Below are positions 18,237 to 23,799 of a stretch of DNA of 23,799 nucleotides, piece after piece. The stretch spans positions 1-23,799 of the forward strand of contig CAKZXL010000045.1 of NCBI GenBank assembly GCA_937883885.1, read 5' to 3'. Origin of the DNA: an uncultured Aquincola sp. Its GTDB lineage: Bacteria > Pseudomonadota > Gammaproteobacteria > Burkholderiales > Burkholderiaceae. Made by a program: the position numbers and the translations under genes. The notes under the pieces were generated by a model. The model was not told the DNA's origin and made no database searches. It saw nothing but the letters and a program-made list of their open reading frames with translations. Every line of letters begins with the position of its first letter. Within the stretch, counting starts at the first letter, position 1.

Positions 18237-18862
18237 CACCGGGCTTGCATCGCCGCCATGTCTTGCTGGCCGCTGCCGGGCTGTGGCTGCCGTGGGGCAG
18301 CGCGCGCGCGGGGGCGCAGGCCGAAGAGCCGCTCGCCAACTCGGTGCGCTCGGCCATGTCGGCCGCCATCGCCGCCGATGCACCGCCCAAGCCGGCTTTT
18401 GCCAACGTCGAGGCGCGCTTGGCCTACCTGCGCTGGCTGGGCGCGATGAGCGAGCGGCTGCAGCGCCAGAAGAGCGAGCGCCTGACGCGGCTGGAATTCC
18501 TGGAGACCACCTGGTACGAAAGCACCCGCGCCGGGCTGGAGCCCGCCCTGGTGCTGGGCCTGGTGCAGGTGGAAAGCAACTTCCGCAAGTACGCCATCAG
18601 CTCGGCCGGGGCGCGCGGCTACATGCAGGTGATGCCGTTCTGGTCGCGGCTGATCGGCGATGGCGACCCGAGCCGCCTGTTCCACATGCAGACCAACCTG
18701 CGCTTCGGCTGTGTGATCCTGCGCCACTACCTCGACCAGGAGCGGGGCGACCTGTTCATGGCGCTGGGCCGCTACAACGGCAGCCGCGGCCGGGCGGAAT
18801 ATCCGAACCTGGTGTTCGGCGCCCGGCGCCGCTGGCAGTTCACGCCGCCCAGCGCGGCTTAG
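18233..18862 (+). CDS. Lytic transglycosylase, Slt-type, with Tat-like signal
   Basis: A 209-residue periplasmic muramidase that cleaves peptidoglycan to give 1,6-anhydro ends. The N-terminus, HRRHVLLAAAGLWLPWGSAR, has twin Arg followed by a hydrophobic stretch and a likely cut after ARA, as in Tat signals (it lacks the usual Ser and Phe). The catalytic domain is at about 95-195: PALVLGLVQVESNF with catalytic E114, SAGARGYMQVMPFW, and ALGRYNGSRG. The ATG at 18233 overlaps the upstream stop (ATGA); an ATG at 18218 is also possible. The stop codon TAG is part of the IS target duplication, yet the reading frame is unchanged. Confidence 0.93.
   Translation: MTPGLHRRHVLLAAAGLWLPWGSARAGAQAEEPLANSVRSAMSAAIAADAPPKPAFANVEARLAYLRWLGAMSERLQRQKSERLTRLEFLETTWYESTRAGLEPALVLGLVQVESNFRKYAISSAGARGYMQVMPFWSRLIGDGDPSRLFHMQTNLRFGCVILRHYLDQERGDLFMALGRYNGSRGRAEYPNLVFGARRRWQFTPPSAA
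18859..18862. repeat. Target-site duplication, left copy (TTAG)
   Basis: TTAG lies directly outside the left inverted repeat and matches 20047-20050. It fits the YTAR target of the IS5 group. The flanks can also be read as a 6-base CTTAGG repeat with 14-base inverted repeats. Confidence 0.85.
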
Positions 18863-18877
18863 GGAAGGTCTGCACAA
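18863..18877 (+). repeat. IS left inverted repeat
   Basis: GGAAGGTCTGCACAA, an exact inverted copy of 20032-20046. The similarity stops after these 15 bases. Confidence 0.93.
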
Positions 18878-19010
18878 CGCAAGCGACGGCGTGCTGATGC
18901 GCTGATCTGATCGGAATGTGATGCTGGCCGAGCCTGATTTCCCCGAGTTCGCGGGCCATCAGCCCCGCTTGGGGCGTCGACATGGCCGTCTTCGCGAACT
19001 GCGGACGCAC

Positions 19011-19979
19011 TCATGCCACCGCTGCCAGCAATTTGCGGCGAACCAGCCAGAGATTGGCCAGCGCAAACAGCGTGTGCAACTGAGCGGTGTTCTTGGCCAG
19101 TCCGCGATAGCGCACCTTGACGTGCCCGAACTGGCGCTTGACCACCCGGAACGGGTGCTCGACGCGCGCCCGGATGCCGGCCTTCACGCGTTCGAGCTGT
19201 TCGGTCAGCGCATCGATCGGCCTGCTGGGGTCGAGTTGGCGACGCCTGCCGGGCCGCATGGCGATGTGCCAGTTCACGTCGCCTCGGGCGTCCGGCCGCT
19301 TGCCCGCACCTTGGTAGCGGTAGCCGGCGTCGGCGTAGACCTCGTGGTCGCTCGGGCGCACCAGGCTGTTGGCCTCCATCACGTCGTTGACCGCGCCGCT
19401 GGTGCCGCGCACCGTGTGCACCAGGCCCGAAGCGATGTCCACGCCGATGTGGCACTTCATGCCGAAGTACCACTGCTGGCCCTTGCGGCTTTGCTTCATC
19501 TCCGGGTCGCGCTCGCCACTGCTGTTCTTGGTCGAACTGGGAGCTGCGATCAAGGTGGCATCGACCACCGTGCCGCTCTTGAGCATCACGCCCTTGGCGC
19601 TGAGCAGGTCGTTGACGGTCTGCAGCATCTGTGCGGCCAGCTTGTGCTTCTCCAGCACATGCCGCAACCGCAGGATCGTGCTCTCGTCGGGCAGCCGCTC
19701 ATCCCAGCCTTCGAGCCCCGCGAACTCGCGGAACACCGGCATGTCGTGCAGCGCTTCTTCCATCGCCGGGTCGCTCAGCGCAAACCACTGCTGCATGAAG
19801 TGGATGCGCAGCATGGTCTCCGGCGGGAACGGCGGCCGCCCGCGCTTGCCTTCGGGCAGGTACGGCAATACCAGCGCCACCAGATCGGCCCACGGCACGA
19901 CCTTCTCCATCTCGTCCAGGAACTCCCGGCGCCGCGTCCGCTTGGCCGTCATTCCCAGGCCCAGGCTGTGTTGCTTCAT
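19011..19979 (-). CDS. IS5-family transposase (DDE)
   Basis: A 322-residue cut-and-paste transposase. An N-terminal DUF772-like DNA-binding region contains FPPETMLRIHFMQQWFALSD (51-70) and LPDESTILRLRH. The catalytic triad is D140 (VVDATLI), D217 (YADAGYRYQG) and E274 (RVEHPFRVVKRQFG), the last with the Y-(2)-R-(3)-E-(6)-K type spacing of the IS4/IS5 group. The ATG at 19979 and TGA at 19011 lie within the inverted repeats, and the frame is intact. Confidence 0.97.
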   Translation of the reverse strand: MKQHSLGLGMTAKRTRRREFLDEMEKVVPWADLVALVLPYLPEGKRGRPPFPPETMLRIHFMQQWFALSDPAMEEALHDMPVFREFAGLEGWDERLPDESTILRLRHVLEKHKLAAQMLQTVNDLLSAKGVMLKSGTVVDATLIAAPSSTKNSSGERDPEMKQSRKGQQWYFGMKCHIGVDIASGLVHTVRGTSGAVNDVMEANSLVRPSDHEVYADAGYRYQGAGKRPDARGDVNWHIAMRPGRRRQLDPSRPIDALTEQLERVKAGIRARVEHPFRVVKRQFGHVKVRYRGLAKNTAQLHTLFALANLWLVRRKLLAAVA

Positions 19980-20031
19980 GCACCGTATCGTCTCAGCGCT
20001 TCACGTTGTCGCCAAGCTTGCAGCGGGCGAA

Positions 20032-20046
20032 TTGTGCAGACCTTCC
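20032..20046 (-). repeat. IS right inverted repeat
   Basis: TTGTGCAGACCTTCC on the plus strand, the exact reverse complement of the left end at 18863-18877. Confidence 0.93.
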
Positions 20047-20050
20047 TTAG
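20047..20050. repeat. Target-site duplication, right copy (TTAG)
   Basis: The second copy of the TTAG target. On the minus strand its first three bases are the TAA stop of the disrupted lipoprotein gene. Confidence 0.85.
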
Positions 20051-20707
20051 GGGGAAATTATATTTGCTTCTACATATTTTTCATCCGTAATCCTTGATTT
20101 ATATAGAGCCAAGAAGTAAAGCAGCTTAGAGATGTTCTGTGAGTTTGTTTGCAAAAGATCTTTTTTACCATTAAAAAGAGGTTCTTTAATAAATACTTCG
20201 TCTTTAAGCTGAGTGGCAGTAAAACCTAAGAAATTATTACTTCTCGGGTCAAATTTTTCTTTGACGCATTTTAATGGTGAAGCTGCTTCTAAGCATTCGT
20301 ATCGGGCAACAATGTCAATAACCTTGTTGTCGTTAAATGAATGTTGAGTTATTAATTTCTCCTTCGGGAATTTATCTTTGGTGTTTATTGGAAGGAAGCT
20401 TATTATGTATATAAAATATATACCTTTTTCTATTGCATTTTCCTCGACTGCCAAATGATATGTGTCGTCATAATGGGAATTTATTTCAGGTGAAATTTCT
20501 CTAACGCGCGATATATAGTAGTATGATTTGCCGTCGGCTGCGACGTAACGTTTTCATTCTCATCCCAGGTGTATGTTCCTTTCTTATCCTTGTCCATAAA
20601 TTCAACTTTTGTGCCTAAAACTGGACGTCGCCGCAAATTTTCCAGTGGATTATCGTCTGAGACAAAGCACCCTTGGAGAAAAATAATAAATGCAAGAAGC
20701 AGTAAAA

Positions 20708-20715
20708 GGGGGGGG
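20708..20715 (-). repeat. Run of eight C inside the lipoprotein signal peptide
   Basis: Eight C on the coding (minus) strand, just before the hydrophobic core of the signal peptide. Seven C would restore the frame. The position resembles slipped-strand contingency tracts. Confidence 0.6.
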
Positions 20716-20764
20716 CTTCAAATTTGTTTGAGAGTTGTGTGCTTTGTTCATGGTTTTGGATTAT

Positions 20765-21901
20765 TTAGCGATTTCCAAGAATTAATAATATTAATTCTCG
20801 TATGGATTTAACACCCATCTTTTTGAGGATGCTTTTGACTTGAGTTAAAATGGTGCCGTGAGCCTTTTTTAGCTGTGCTGAAATTTGTTTCGGGCTTAGC
20901 CCTTCTCCAAGAAGTGAGAACACATTTTTTTCAGCCGGCGTTAGGCGATAACGAGTTGCGAAATACTCGGTGACATGAGCTGACGCGTTTTCCATCTGAG
21001 GCGCGCGCTCCAGAACCAAAAGCGCCTCAGCATGGGGCCAGGCAACGCTGTAGAGGGGTGCCTTCGCAATTGGGGTGATGTGCAGCGTGGCGAGTTCTAC
21101 TGTTTTTTTCTTACTTCCCTGGTGCAAAATGAGGTGTTGGCTTCCGCGGCCCTGAACGGCATCAAGGATAAGTTTTTCAAGCAGACCCAGGCTCATGTTT
21201 CCTATGGCGGCCAATTGAGCGCCTCGAAAAACGGCCCATTGATCGCGGCTCATGAGTTCGCGCGCTGCTTGGTTTGCATGATCAATTCGGCCATCTCTCC
21301 TTAGAACCCAGGAGGGGGAGGGGTGCGCATCAAAGTGTTCGGCCGATAAGGCACGTATACGGCCGTCCATCGTGAGCAAGGCTTGCGCTTTAAGGGCGCG
21401 CTGTAGAGGAAGCCAGAGCCGCCGCGCCGCGTGCCGTTCGCTCTCGCCAAAGGGTTCTTGCCGGAAACTGCGTGAAAAGGTCAGGTGCGTGACTGGCATG
21501 ACCGGATCACGGTCATCCGACACCTTCAAAACAAGCTTGTGGCCGCTGTCCCGGTGGCGCCCGTATTCGTTGTAATATGCGGTTGCCCGGTAGTCTTCGT
21601 CTGAGAGGAACTCGCGGCTGACATACAGCTCGCCGGCGGTATGAAAAAGGTGGTGCTTTTTAAGCGCCTCATTCCATGGGTCGCGATGAGCCCACTCCTT
21701 GAAGTAAATGGCTTCAAGGCCCAAGAACGTTCCATGGTTGGCGATGGGGCCGCCGCTGGGGCCTGGCCGGAAGAGCCCGGTGCCGGCCGAGTTGGTGGCG
21801 GCCGCGATGGCCTTCACGCAGTCACCCCAGCGTGCGGGATCGCTGGCCCCTGCATGTGCTGCGTTGATCGCTTGTTCCAACGCTTCCGCCCGAACGTCCA
21901 T
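20765..21901 (-). CDS. LuxR-type helix-turn-helix regulator
   Basis: A 378-residue protein with a C-terminal LuxR/GerE helix-turn-helix at about 318-378 (RLTPAEKNVFSLLGEGLSPK, QISAQLKKAHGTILTQVKSI). The first ~300 residues contain no receiver domain; the segment SPSWVLRRDGRIDHANQAAR (about 195-215) looks PAS-like, which suggests a sensory region. The ATG at 21901 is used; a TTG at 21913 is possible. GC content lies between that of the core genes and the AT-rich genes on each side. It is followed after 13 bases by the broken lipoprotein gene and is divergent from the PEP-CTERM gene, so both are candidate targets. The ligand is unknown. Confidence 0.88.
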   Translation of the reverse strand: MDVRAEALEQAINAAHAGASDPARWGDCVKAIAAATNSAGTGLFRPGPSGGPIANHGTFLGLEAIYFKEWAHRDPWNEALKKHHLFHTAGELYVSREFLSDEDYRATAYYNEYGRHRDSGHKLVLKVSDDRDPVMPVTHLTFSRSFRQEPFGESERHAARRLWLPLQRALKAQALLTMDGRIRALSAEHFDAHPSPSWVLRRDGRIDHANQAARELMSRDQWAVFRGAQLAAIGNMSLGLLEKLILDAVQGRGSQHLILHQGSKKKTVELATLHITPIAKAPLYSVAWPHAEALLVLERAPQMENASAHVTEYFATRYRLTPAEKNVFSLLGEGLSPKQISAQLKKAHGTILTQVKSILKKMGVKSIRELILLILGNR

Positions 21902-22106
21902 GTGCTGCCGCAAGCTGCCCTGTTACAGATATTGGAGCAGAGGCTTGGTACTGATCCATACCTCAAACAGGGTAGATATTCACTCTTGTTTACGGCCGCG
22001 GGGGGCCGTTCGGCTCATGTCTACCCAAAGTGCGGTACGGGCTGCGAAGCAGCGTGTGCTAGCTTGTTAGGTTGCCATGTCGGCAGATAAATTAGATGAG
22101 GGACGT
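21902..22106. other. Divergent intergenic region, LuxR gene / PEP-CTERM gene
   Basis: This 205-base control region contains two inverted repeats: ACGGCC-N6-GGCCGT (21992-22009) and GCTGC-GAA-GCAGC (22041-22053). Either could be an operator. GAGG at 22098-22101 is the ribosome site of the PEP-CTERM gene. No convincing -35/-10 pair was found. Confidence 0.5.
21992..22009. promoter_or_regulatory. Inverted repeat, candidate operator
   Basis: ACGGCC and GGCCGT are separated by 6 bases, about 100 bases upstream of each gene start. An 18-base dyad is a typical size for a LuxR-type site, but no binding consensus is known here. Confidence 0.35.
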
Positions 22107-22685
22107 ATGAAGAAATATAGTGTAGTTTTTTTGGTGTCATTATTTTTGGGCGCGCCTGTTTGGGCAGAAGGGCTCCTGGGAAATAATGCCACGGCGAATA
22201 TTTATGGCGGAGGTGGCGTTGTCGCTTCTTCCGCATTTTATTTGGATAAAGAAAATAATCAAGATTATATATATGCCAGATTTTTCAATTACTTGGAAAT
22301 TAAGTTCAATAATAATCAAATTATCTATGACTTTAACTGTATGTGCGCGGGCAGGATGTGGAGTGATGGAGTTGTTTCATTGAATAAGGATGGTTTATAT
22401 ATTGAGGCCGGAAGTGAAATTGAATTCGAATTTCATGACGGCGCTTACATAAAAAATGCTTACATCGGTTCAGAAACAAACTACCCAAAGTTGCCGATTG
22501 GTAGTTTGACGTTCAACAATAATAGCGTTGCGATAAATTGGACAAATATGCGGTTCGACAACAATACAACGATAGTATTAAATGTTGAAACTGCTGTCGC
22601 TTCTATTCCAGAGCCTGCGACCTATGCGCTGATGATTGCCGGCTTGGCCGCGGTCGCTGGCGCCGCGCGTTTGCGCCGTCGATAA
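22107..22685 (+). CDS. PEP-CTERM sorting domain protein
   Basis: A 192-residue exported protein. It has a Sec signal peptide (MKKYSVVFLVSLFLGAPVWA, cut before EG) and an Asn- and aromatic-rich body of about 145 residues. The C-terminal sorting signal is SIPEPATYALMIAGL: PEP at 168-170, a hydrophobic segment, and the RLRRR end. Such tails are recognised by an exosortase, which releases or anchors the protein outside the cell in exopolysaccharide-producing bacteria; the exosortase is not in this window. Only two Cys are present (CMC, 78-80). The body matches no family I recognise. The ATG at 22107 follows GAGG by 5 bases. Codons for the body are AT-rich, those for the tail GC-rich. Confidence 0.93.
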   Translation: MKKYSVVFLVSLFLGAPVWAEGLLGNNATANIYGGGGVVASSAFYLDKENNQDYIYARFFNYLEIKFNNNQIIYDFNCMCAGRMWSDGVVSLNKDGLYIEAGSEIEFEFHDGAYIKNAYIGSETNYPKLPIGSLTFNNNSVAINWTNMRFDNNTTIVLNVETAVASIPEPATYALMIAGLAAVAGAARLRRR

Positions 22686-22689
22686 AAGA

Positions 22690-22717
22690 CAAATGCCAGC
22701 GCGGAGGCTGGCATTTG
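22690..22717 (+). terminator. Hairpin after the PEP-CTERM gene
   Basis: A perfect 11-bp stem (CAAATGCCAGC / GCTGGCATTTG) with a 6-base loop begins 5 bases after the stop codon. The U-tract is only three bases inside the stem. Confidence 0.7.
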
Positions 22718-22921
22718 GGCGACTATCGCCGGGCACGGTCATCGGGTTCCCACCCCTGTGCCGTGCATATAAGGTACTAAGAATTTTTTGGGCGAGGAAG
22801 ATCTATTTCCATCGCTGGGCTTTAGATATCCCGGGGGTTCGGGGGCAGCGCCCACGAGCGGTGCCTTGTGCACCCCCTGGTCGCGGCCGTTGCCGCATAC
22901 CGGCGTAACCGGTGCCCGGCG
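22718..22921. other. Intergenic region at the AT-rich/GC-rich border
   Basis: These 204 bases carry no supported gene. GCACGG and CCGTGC form a spaced inverted repeat near 22735-22770, and GCGGC-CGTT-GCCGC lies near 22885. G-rich runs around 22835-22850 precede the return to high GC. No promoter was identified. Confidence 0.45.
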
Positions 22922-23143
22922 TTAGGCCGCTGGCAGGGCGCCCCAGCCGGTGGCCAGGCGGCACCAAAAGCCGCGGCCGTCCAGCTCGTCTACCGGGACT
23001 TTATGCGCCGTTCCTTCGAGCACCTGGCCGCCACTGGCCAGGATTGTTGCGCGCGCCGCCTTGTGCACGGCAAGCATCTTGGTTTCGCCGGGTCCGCGCT
23101 CCATGAAGCTATAGACCGTGACTGTTGCGGTGTCGTCTTGCAT
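22922..23143 (-). CDS. Small hypothetical protein
   Basis: A 73-residue protein beginning MQDDTATVTVYSFMERGPGE and ending VATGW-like as LATGWGALPAA. The ATG at 23143 is chosen because AAAAGG lies 7 bases upstream; the frame is open much further (ATG at 23212, and to 23653), but the extra part is Arg/Pro-rich and reads like the shadow of other sequence. It contains alternating hydrophobic residues (beta-strand-like), then a helix (KMLAVHKAARATILASG). I recall similar short ORFs near plasmid and ICE genes in Burkholderiales, but this is not checked. The function is unknown. Confidence 0.6.
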   Translation of the reverse strand: MQDDTATVTVYSFMERGPGETKMLAVHKAARATILASGGQVLEGTAHKVPVDELDGRGFWCRLATGWGALPAA

Positions 23144-23350
23144 GGCGAGGCCTTTTGGCTGGGTGGCAAGGAGGGCGCAGCTTAGCGGAGCCAAAGGCGG
23201 CTTGTCAGTCATTGCCGAGCAAGGTCCTGGGGATGCCTGCGGTGGTTGCGCCTGGCTGCCTTCGCGGTCTATCCGAGGTTGCGCTTGTGTGCGTGGCCCC
23301 ATGCCCCTAAGATGGCCTGGCTCTGACGATTCTACAGAGTAGCGAGATAT

Positions 23351-23370
23351 GTTTTTGTATATACAAAAAC
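23351..23370. promoter_or_regulatory. Perfect 20-bp palindrome, candidate operator
   Basis: GTTTTTGTATATACAAAAAC is its own reverse complement over all 20 bases. It is AT-rich in a GC-rich setting and lies 121 bases upstream of the RHH gene. Ribbon-helix-helix proteins bind such short palindromes, so autoregulation is a reasonable guess. Confidence 0.55.
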
Positions 23371-23390
23371 CCGACCCCCTCCGGGGTCGG
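23366..23390 (-). terminator. Hairpin with U-tract on the minus strand
   Basis: CCGACCCC and GGGGTCGG form an 8-bp stem with loop CTCC. On the minus strand it is followed by GTTTTTG, like an intrinsic terminator. It would stop any transcript entering from the right, although no minus-strand gene is seen there. Confidence 0.5.
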
Positions 23391-23491
23391 TCTCGCCGAG
23401 GGGGCACATAGCGCCCCTCTGGACACCCCGACAGCGCGGCCCGCCACCAGGTCCGTTCGGGCTTTTCCAGGTGGCCGACGCGAGGACTTCC

Positions 23492-23719
23492 ATGGCCCGG
23501 CCTGCGCAGAACAACCCGCGCCGCAAGTCCTACCCCTTGCGGCTGAGCGACCCCGAAAGGGCTGCGCTGCAGGCTGCTGCGCAGGCCCAGGGCCAGACCC
23601 CCGCCGATTTCCTGCGTGCGGCCTTCCAGGAGCCCGCGGCGCCGCGGGCGCACCGCAAAGCCGCTGCGCCCGCCCTGGACCCCGCCGTGATCGCCGCGCT
23701 AGGTGTGAAGCTTCAATAG
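23492..23719 (+). CDS. Small ribbon-helix-helix-like protein
   Basis: A 75-residue basic protein. Residues about 12-45 (KSYPLRLSDPERAALQAAAQ, then GQTPADFLRAAF) have the strand-helix-turn-helix pattern of ribbon-helix-helix DNA-binding proteins such as MobC/NikA relaxosome subunits or plasmid antitoxins. The ATG at 23492 follows GAGG by 6 bases; a GTG at 23471 would add 7 residues. The C-terminal part is Ala/Pro-rich. The upstream palindrome may be its binding site. Which role it plays (mobilisation, antitoxin or plasmid control) cannot be decided from the window. Confidence 0.65.
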   Translation: MARPAQNNPRRKSYPLRLSDPERAALQAAAQAQGQTPADFLRAAFQEPAAPRAHRKAAAPALDPAVIAALGVKLQ

Positions 23720-23729
23720 GTTGTATCCG

Positions 23730-23799
23730 GTGTTCATCCGGGTTGGGTTTGAGAGACTGGAAGTCGCCAAACACCCAATCCTCAAGGAAGCCAACCGGA
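23730..23799 (+). CDS. Possible start of a gene running off the window
   Basis: From the GTG at 23730 the frame reads MFIRVGFERLEVAKHPILKE and stays open to the edge (23 codons). AGG at 23718-23720 is a weak ribosome site. It follows the RHH gene by 10 bases and could be its operon partner. The length is too short for a firm call. Confidence 0.25.
   Translation, partial: MFIRVGFERLEVAKHPILKEANR

Larger units (their letters stand above)
18863..20046 (-). mobile_element. Complete IS5-family insertion sequence (1,184 bp)
   Basis: The element has perfect 15-bp terminal inverted repeats (GGAAGGTCTGCACAA), one intact transposase gene on the minus strand and a 4-base TTAG target duplication. Length, DDE motif and target match the IS5 group of the IS5 family. 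The left 148 bases (18863-19010) after the transposase gene are non-coding. Nothing in it is truncated, so it may be active and recent. The individual IS name was not determined. Confidence 0.95.
20047..20751 (-). pseudogene. Lipoprotein gene with two homopolymer frameshifts
   Basis: Read from ATG at 20751, the frame breaks at a run of eight C (minus strand; 20708-20715) and again at a run of four A (20551-20554). With seven C and five A, one continuous protein of about 234 residues appears. It starts MNKAHNSQTNLK, then a hydrophobic stretch ending in the lipobox FLQGC (C28), then SDDNPLENLRRRPV, KGTYTWDENEKRYVAADGK, and a Lys/Asn/Ile-rich body ending ANIISP. As written, the first frame stops after 33 residues; the last 135 residues remain open in frame with the first. 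The two shifts cancel, so the total length is a multiple of 3. The DNA is much more AT-rich than its neighbours. No known family is recognised. It lies 13 bases after the LuxR-type gene, so it is probably in one operon with it. The cause may be decay, phase variation or base-calling error. Confidence 0.7.
23144..23491. other. Intergenic region with palindromes, divergent from two small genes
   Basis: These 348 bases lie between the small minus-strand gene and the RHH gene. They contain a perfect 20-bp palindrome (23351-23370) directly followed by a GC-rich hairpin (23371-23390), and the GAGG ribosome site of the RHH gene (23482-23485). CTGACG and GATATG with a 17-base gap are a weak sigma-70 candidate near 23325-23353. 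The rest shows no supported gene. The arrangement resembles plasmid control or oriT regions, but no nick-site consensus was found. Confidence 0.5.

Noticed and set aside
20569..20811. 80-residue plus-strand open frame
   Set aside because: It lies opposite the disrupted lipoprotein gene and the end of the LuxR gene, with no ribosome site or domain.
22064..22074. GTTAGGT, another attC-like core, upstream of the PEP-CTERM gene
   Set aside because: A 7-base degenerate match; no paired core or cassette arrangement was found.
22064..22091. TTGTTA / GATAAA promoter for the PEP-CTERM gene
   Set aside because: Both boxes are only 4/6 matches, and the start would fall on the ribosome-binding site.
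22915..22930. GTTAGGC core resembling an integron attC end
   Set aside because: It coincides with the stop codon of the small minus-strand gene, and there is no matching RYYYAAC site or cruciform structure of attC size upstream.
23144..23653. Longer version of the small minus-strand gene (to 23653)
   Set aside because: The added residues are Arg/Pro-rich, run antisense through the RHH gene and cross the palindrome and hairpin. The ATG at 23143 has the ribosome site.

Overview
The window is about 24 kb of high-GC betaproteobacterial chromosome. The gene order pilB-pilC-pilD-coaE-zapD-yacG, tRNA-Pro, ispB, rplU-rpmA-obgE-proB, rppH, proS is typical of Burkholderiales. The presence of a PEP-CTERM protein and an RpoN2-like sigma factor suggests the Rubrivivax/Leptothrix/Ideonella/Methylibium neighbourhood. 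Genus assignment is inference; no rRNA is present.

Left block (1-4800): a sigma-54 cluster. A sigma-54-dependent response regulator (minus) is divergent from a PRC-barrel gene (plus). A well-matched -24/-12 promoter lies in the 129-bp gap between them, with an inverted repeat upstream of it. A type IB topoisomerase (minus) overlaps the PRC-barrel gene tail to tail by 71 bp. Next comes an rpoN gene (plus) that ends in a symmetric hairpin. Activator, promoter, target and sigma factor thus sit together.

Central block (4780-18862): housekeeping genes. On the minus strand, pilB, pilC, pilD, coaE, zapD and yacG are closely spaced and probably co-transcribed, joining type IV pilus assembly to CoA synthesis and cell division. 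Upstream lie tRNA-Pro(CGG), with its own terminator, and ispB. On the plus strand a good sigma-70 promoter precedes rplU-rpmA. A terminator or attenuator separates these from the overlapping obgE and proB. rppH runs the other way. proS, a DUF418 membrane protein and a lytic transglycosylase overlap at stop/start codons.

Right block (18863-23799): accessory DNA. A complete 1,184-bp IS5-family element, with 15-bp inverted repeats and a TTAG target duplication, is inserted in the shared stop-codon sequence of two convergent genes. Beyond it the DNA becomes AT-rich. It holds a lipoprotein gene broken by two homopolymer frameshifts (one a run of eight C), a LuxR-type regulator just upstream of it, and a divergent PEP-CTERM surface protein whose sorting tail is GC-rich while its body is AT-rich. 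The last kilobase is GC-rich again and plasmid- or ICE-like: a small conserved-type ORF, a perfect 20-bp palindrome next to a hairpin, and a ribbon-helix-helix protein.

The two most interesting points are the self-contained sigma-54 cluster and the LuxR/lipoprotein/PEP-CTERM accessory module. All calls come from reading the sequence; no database search was run.
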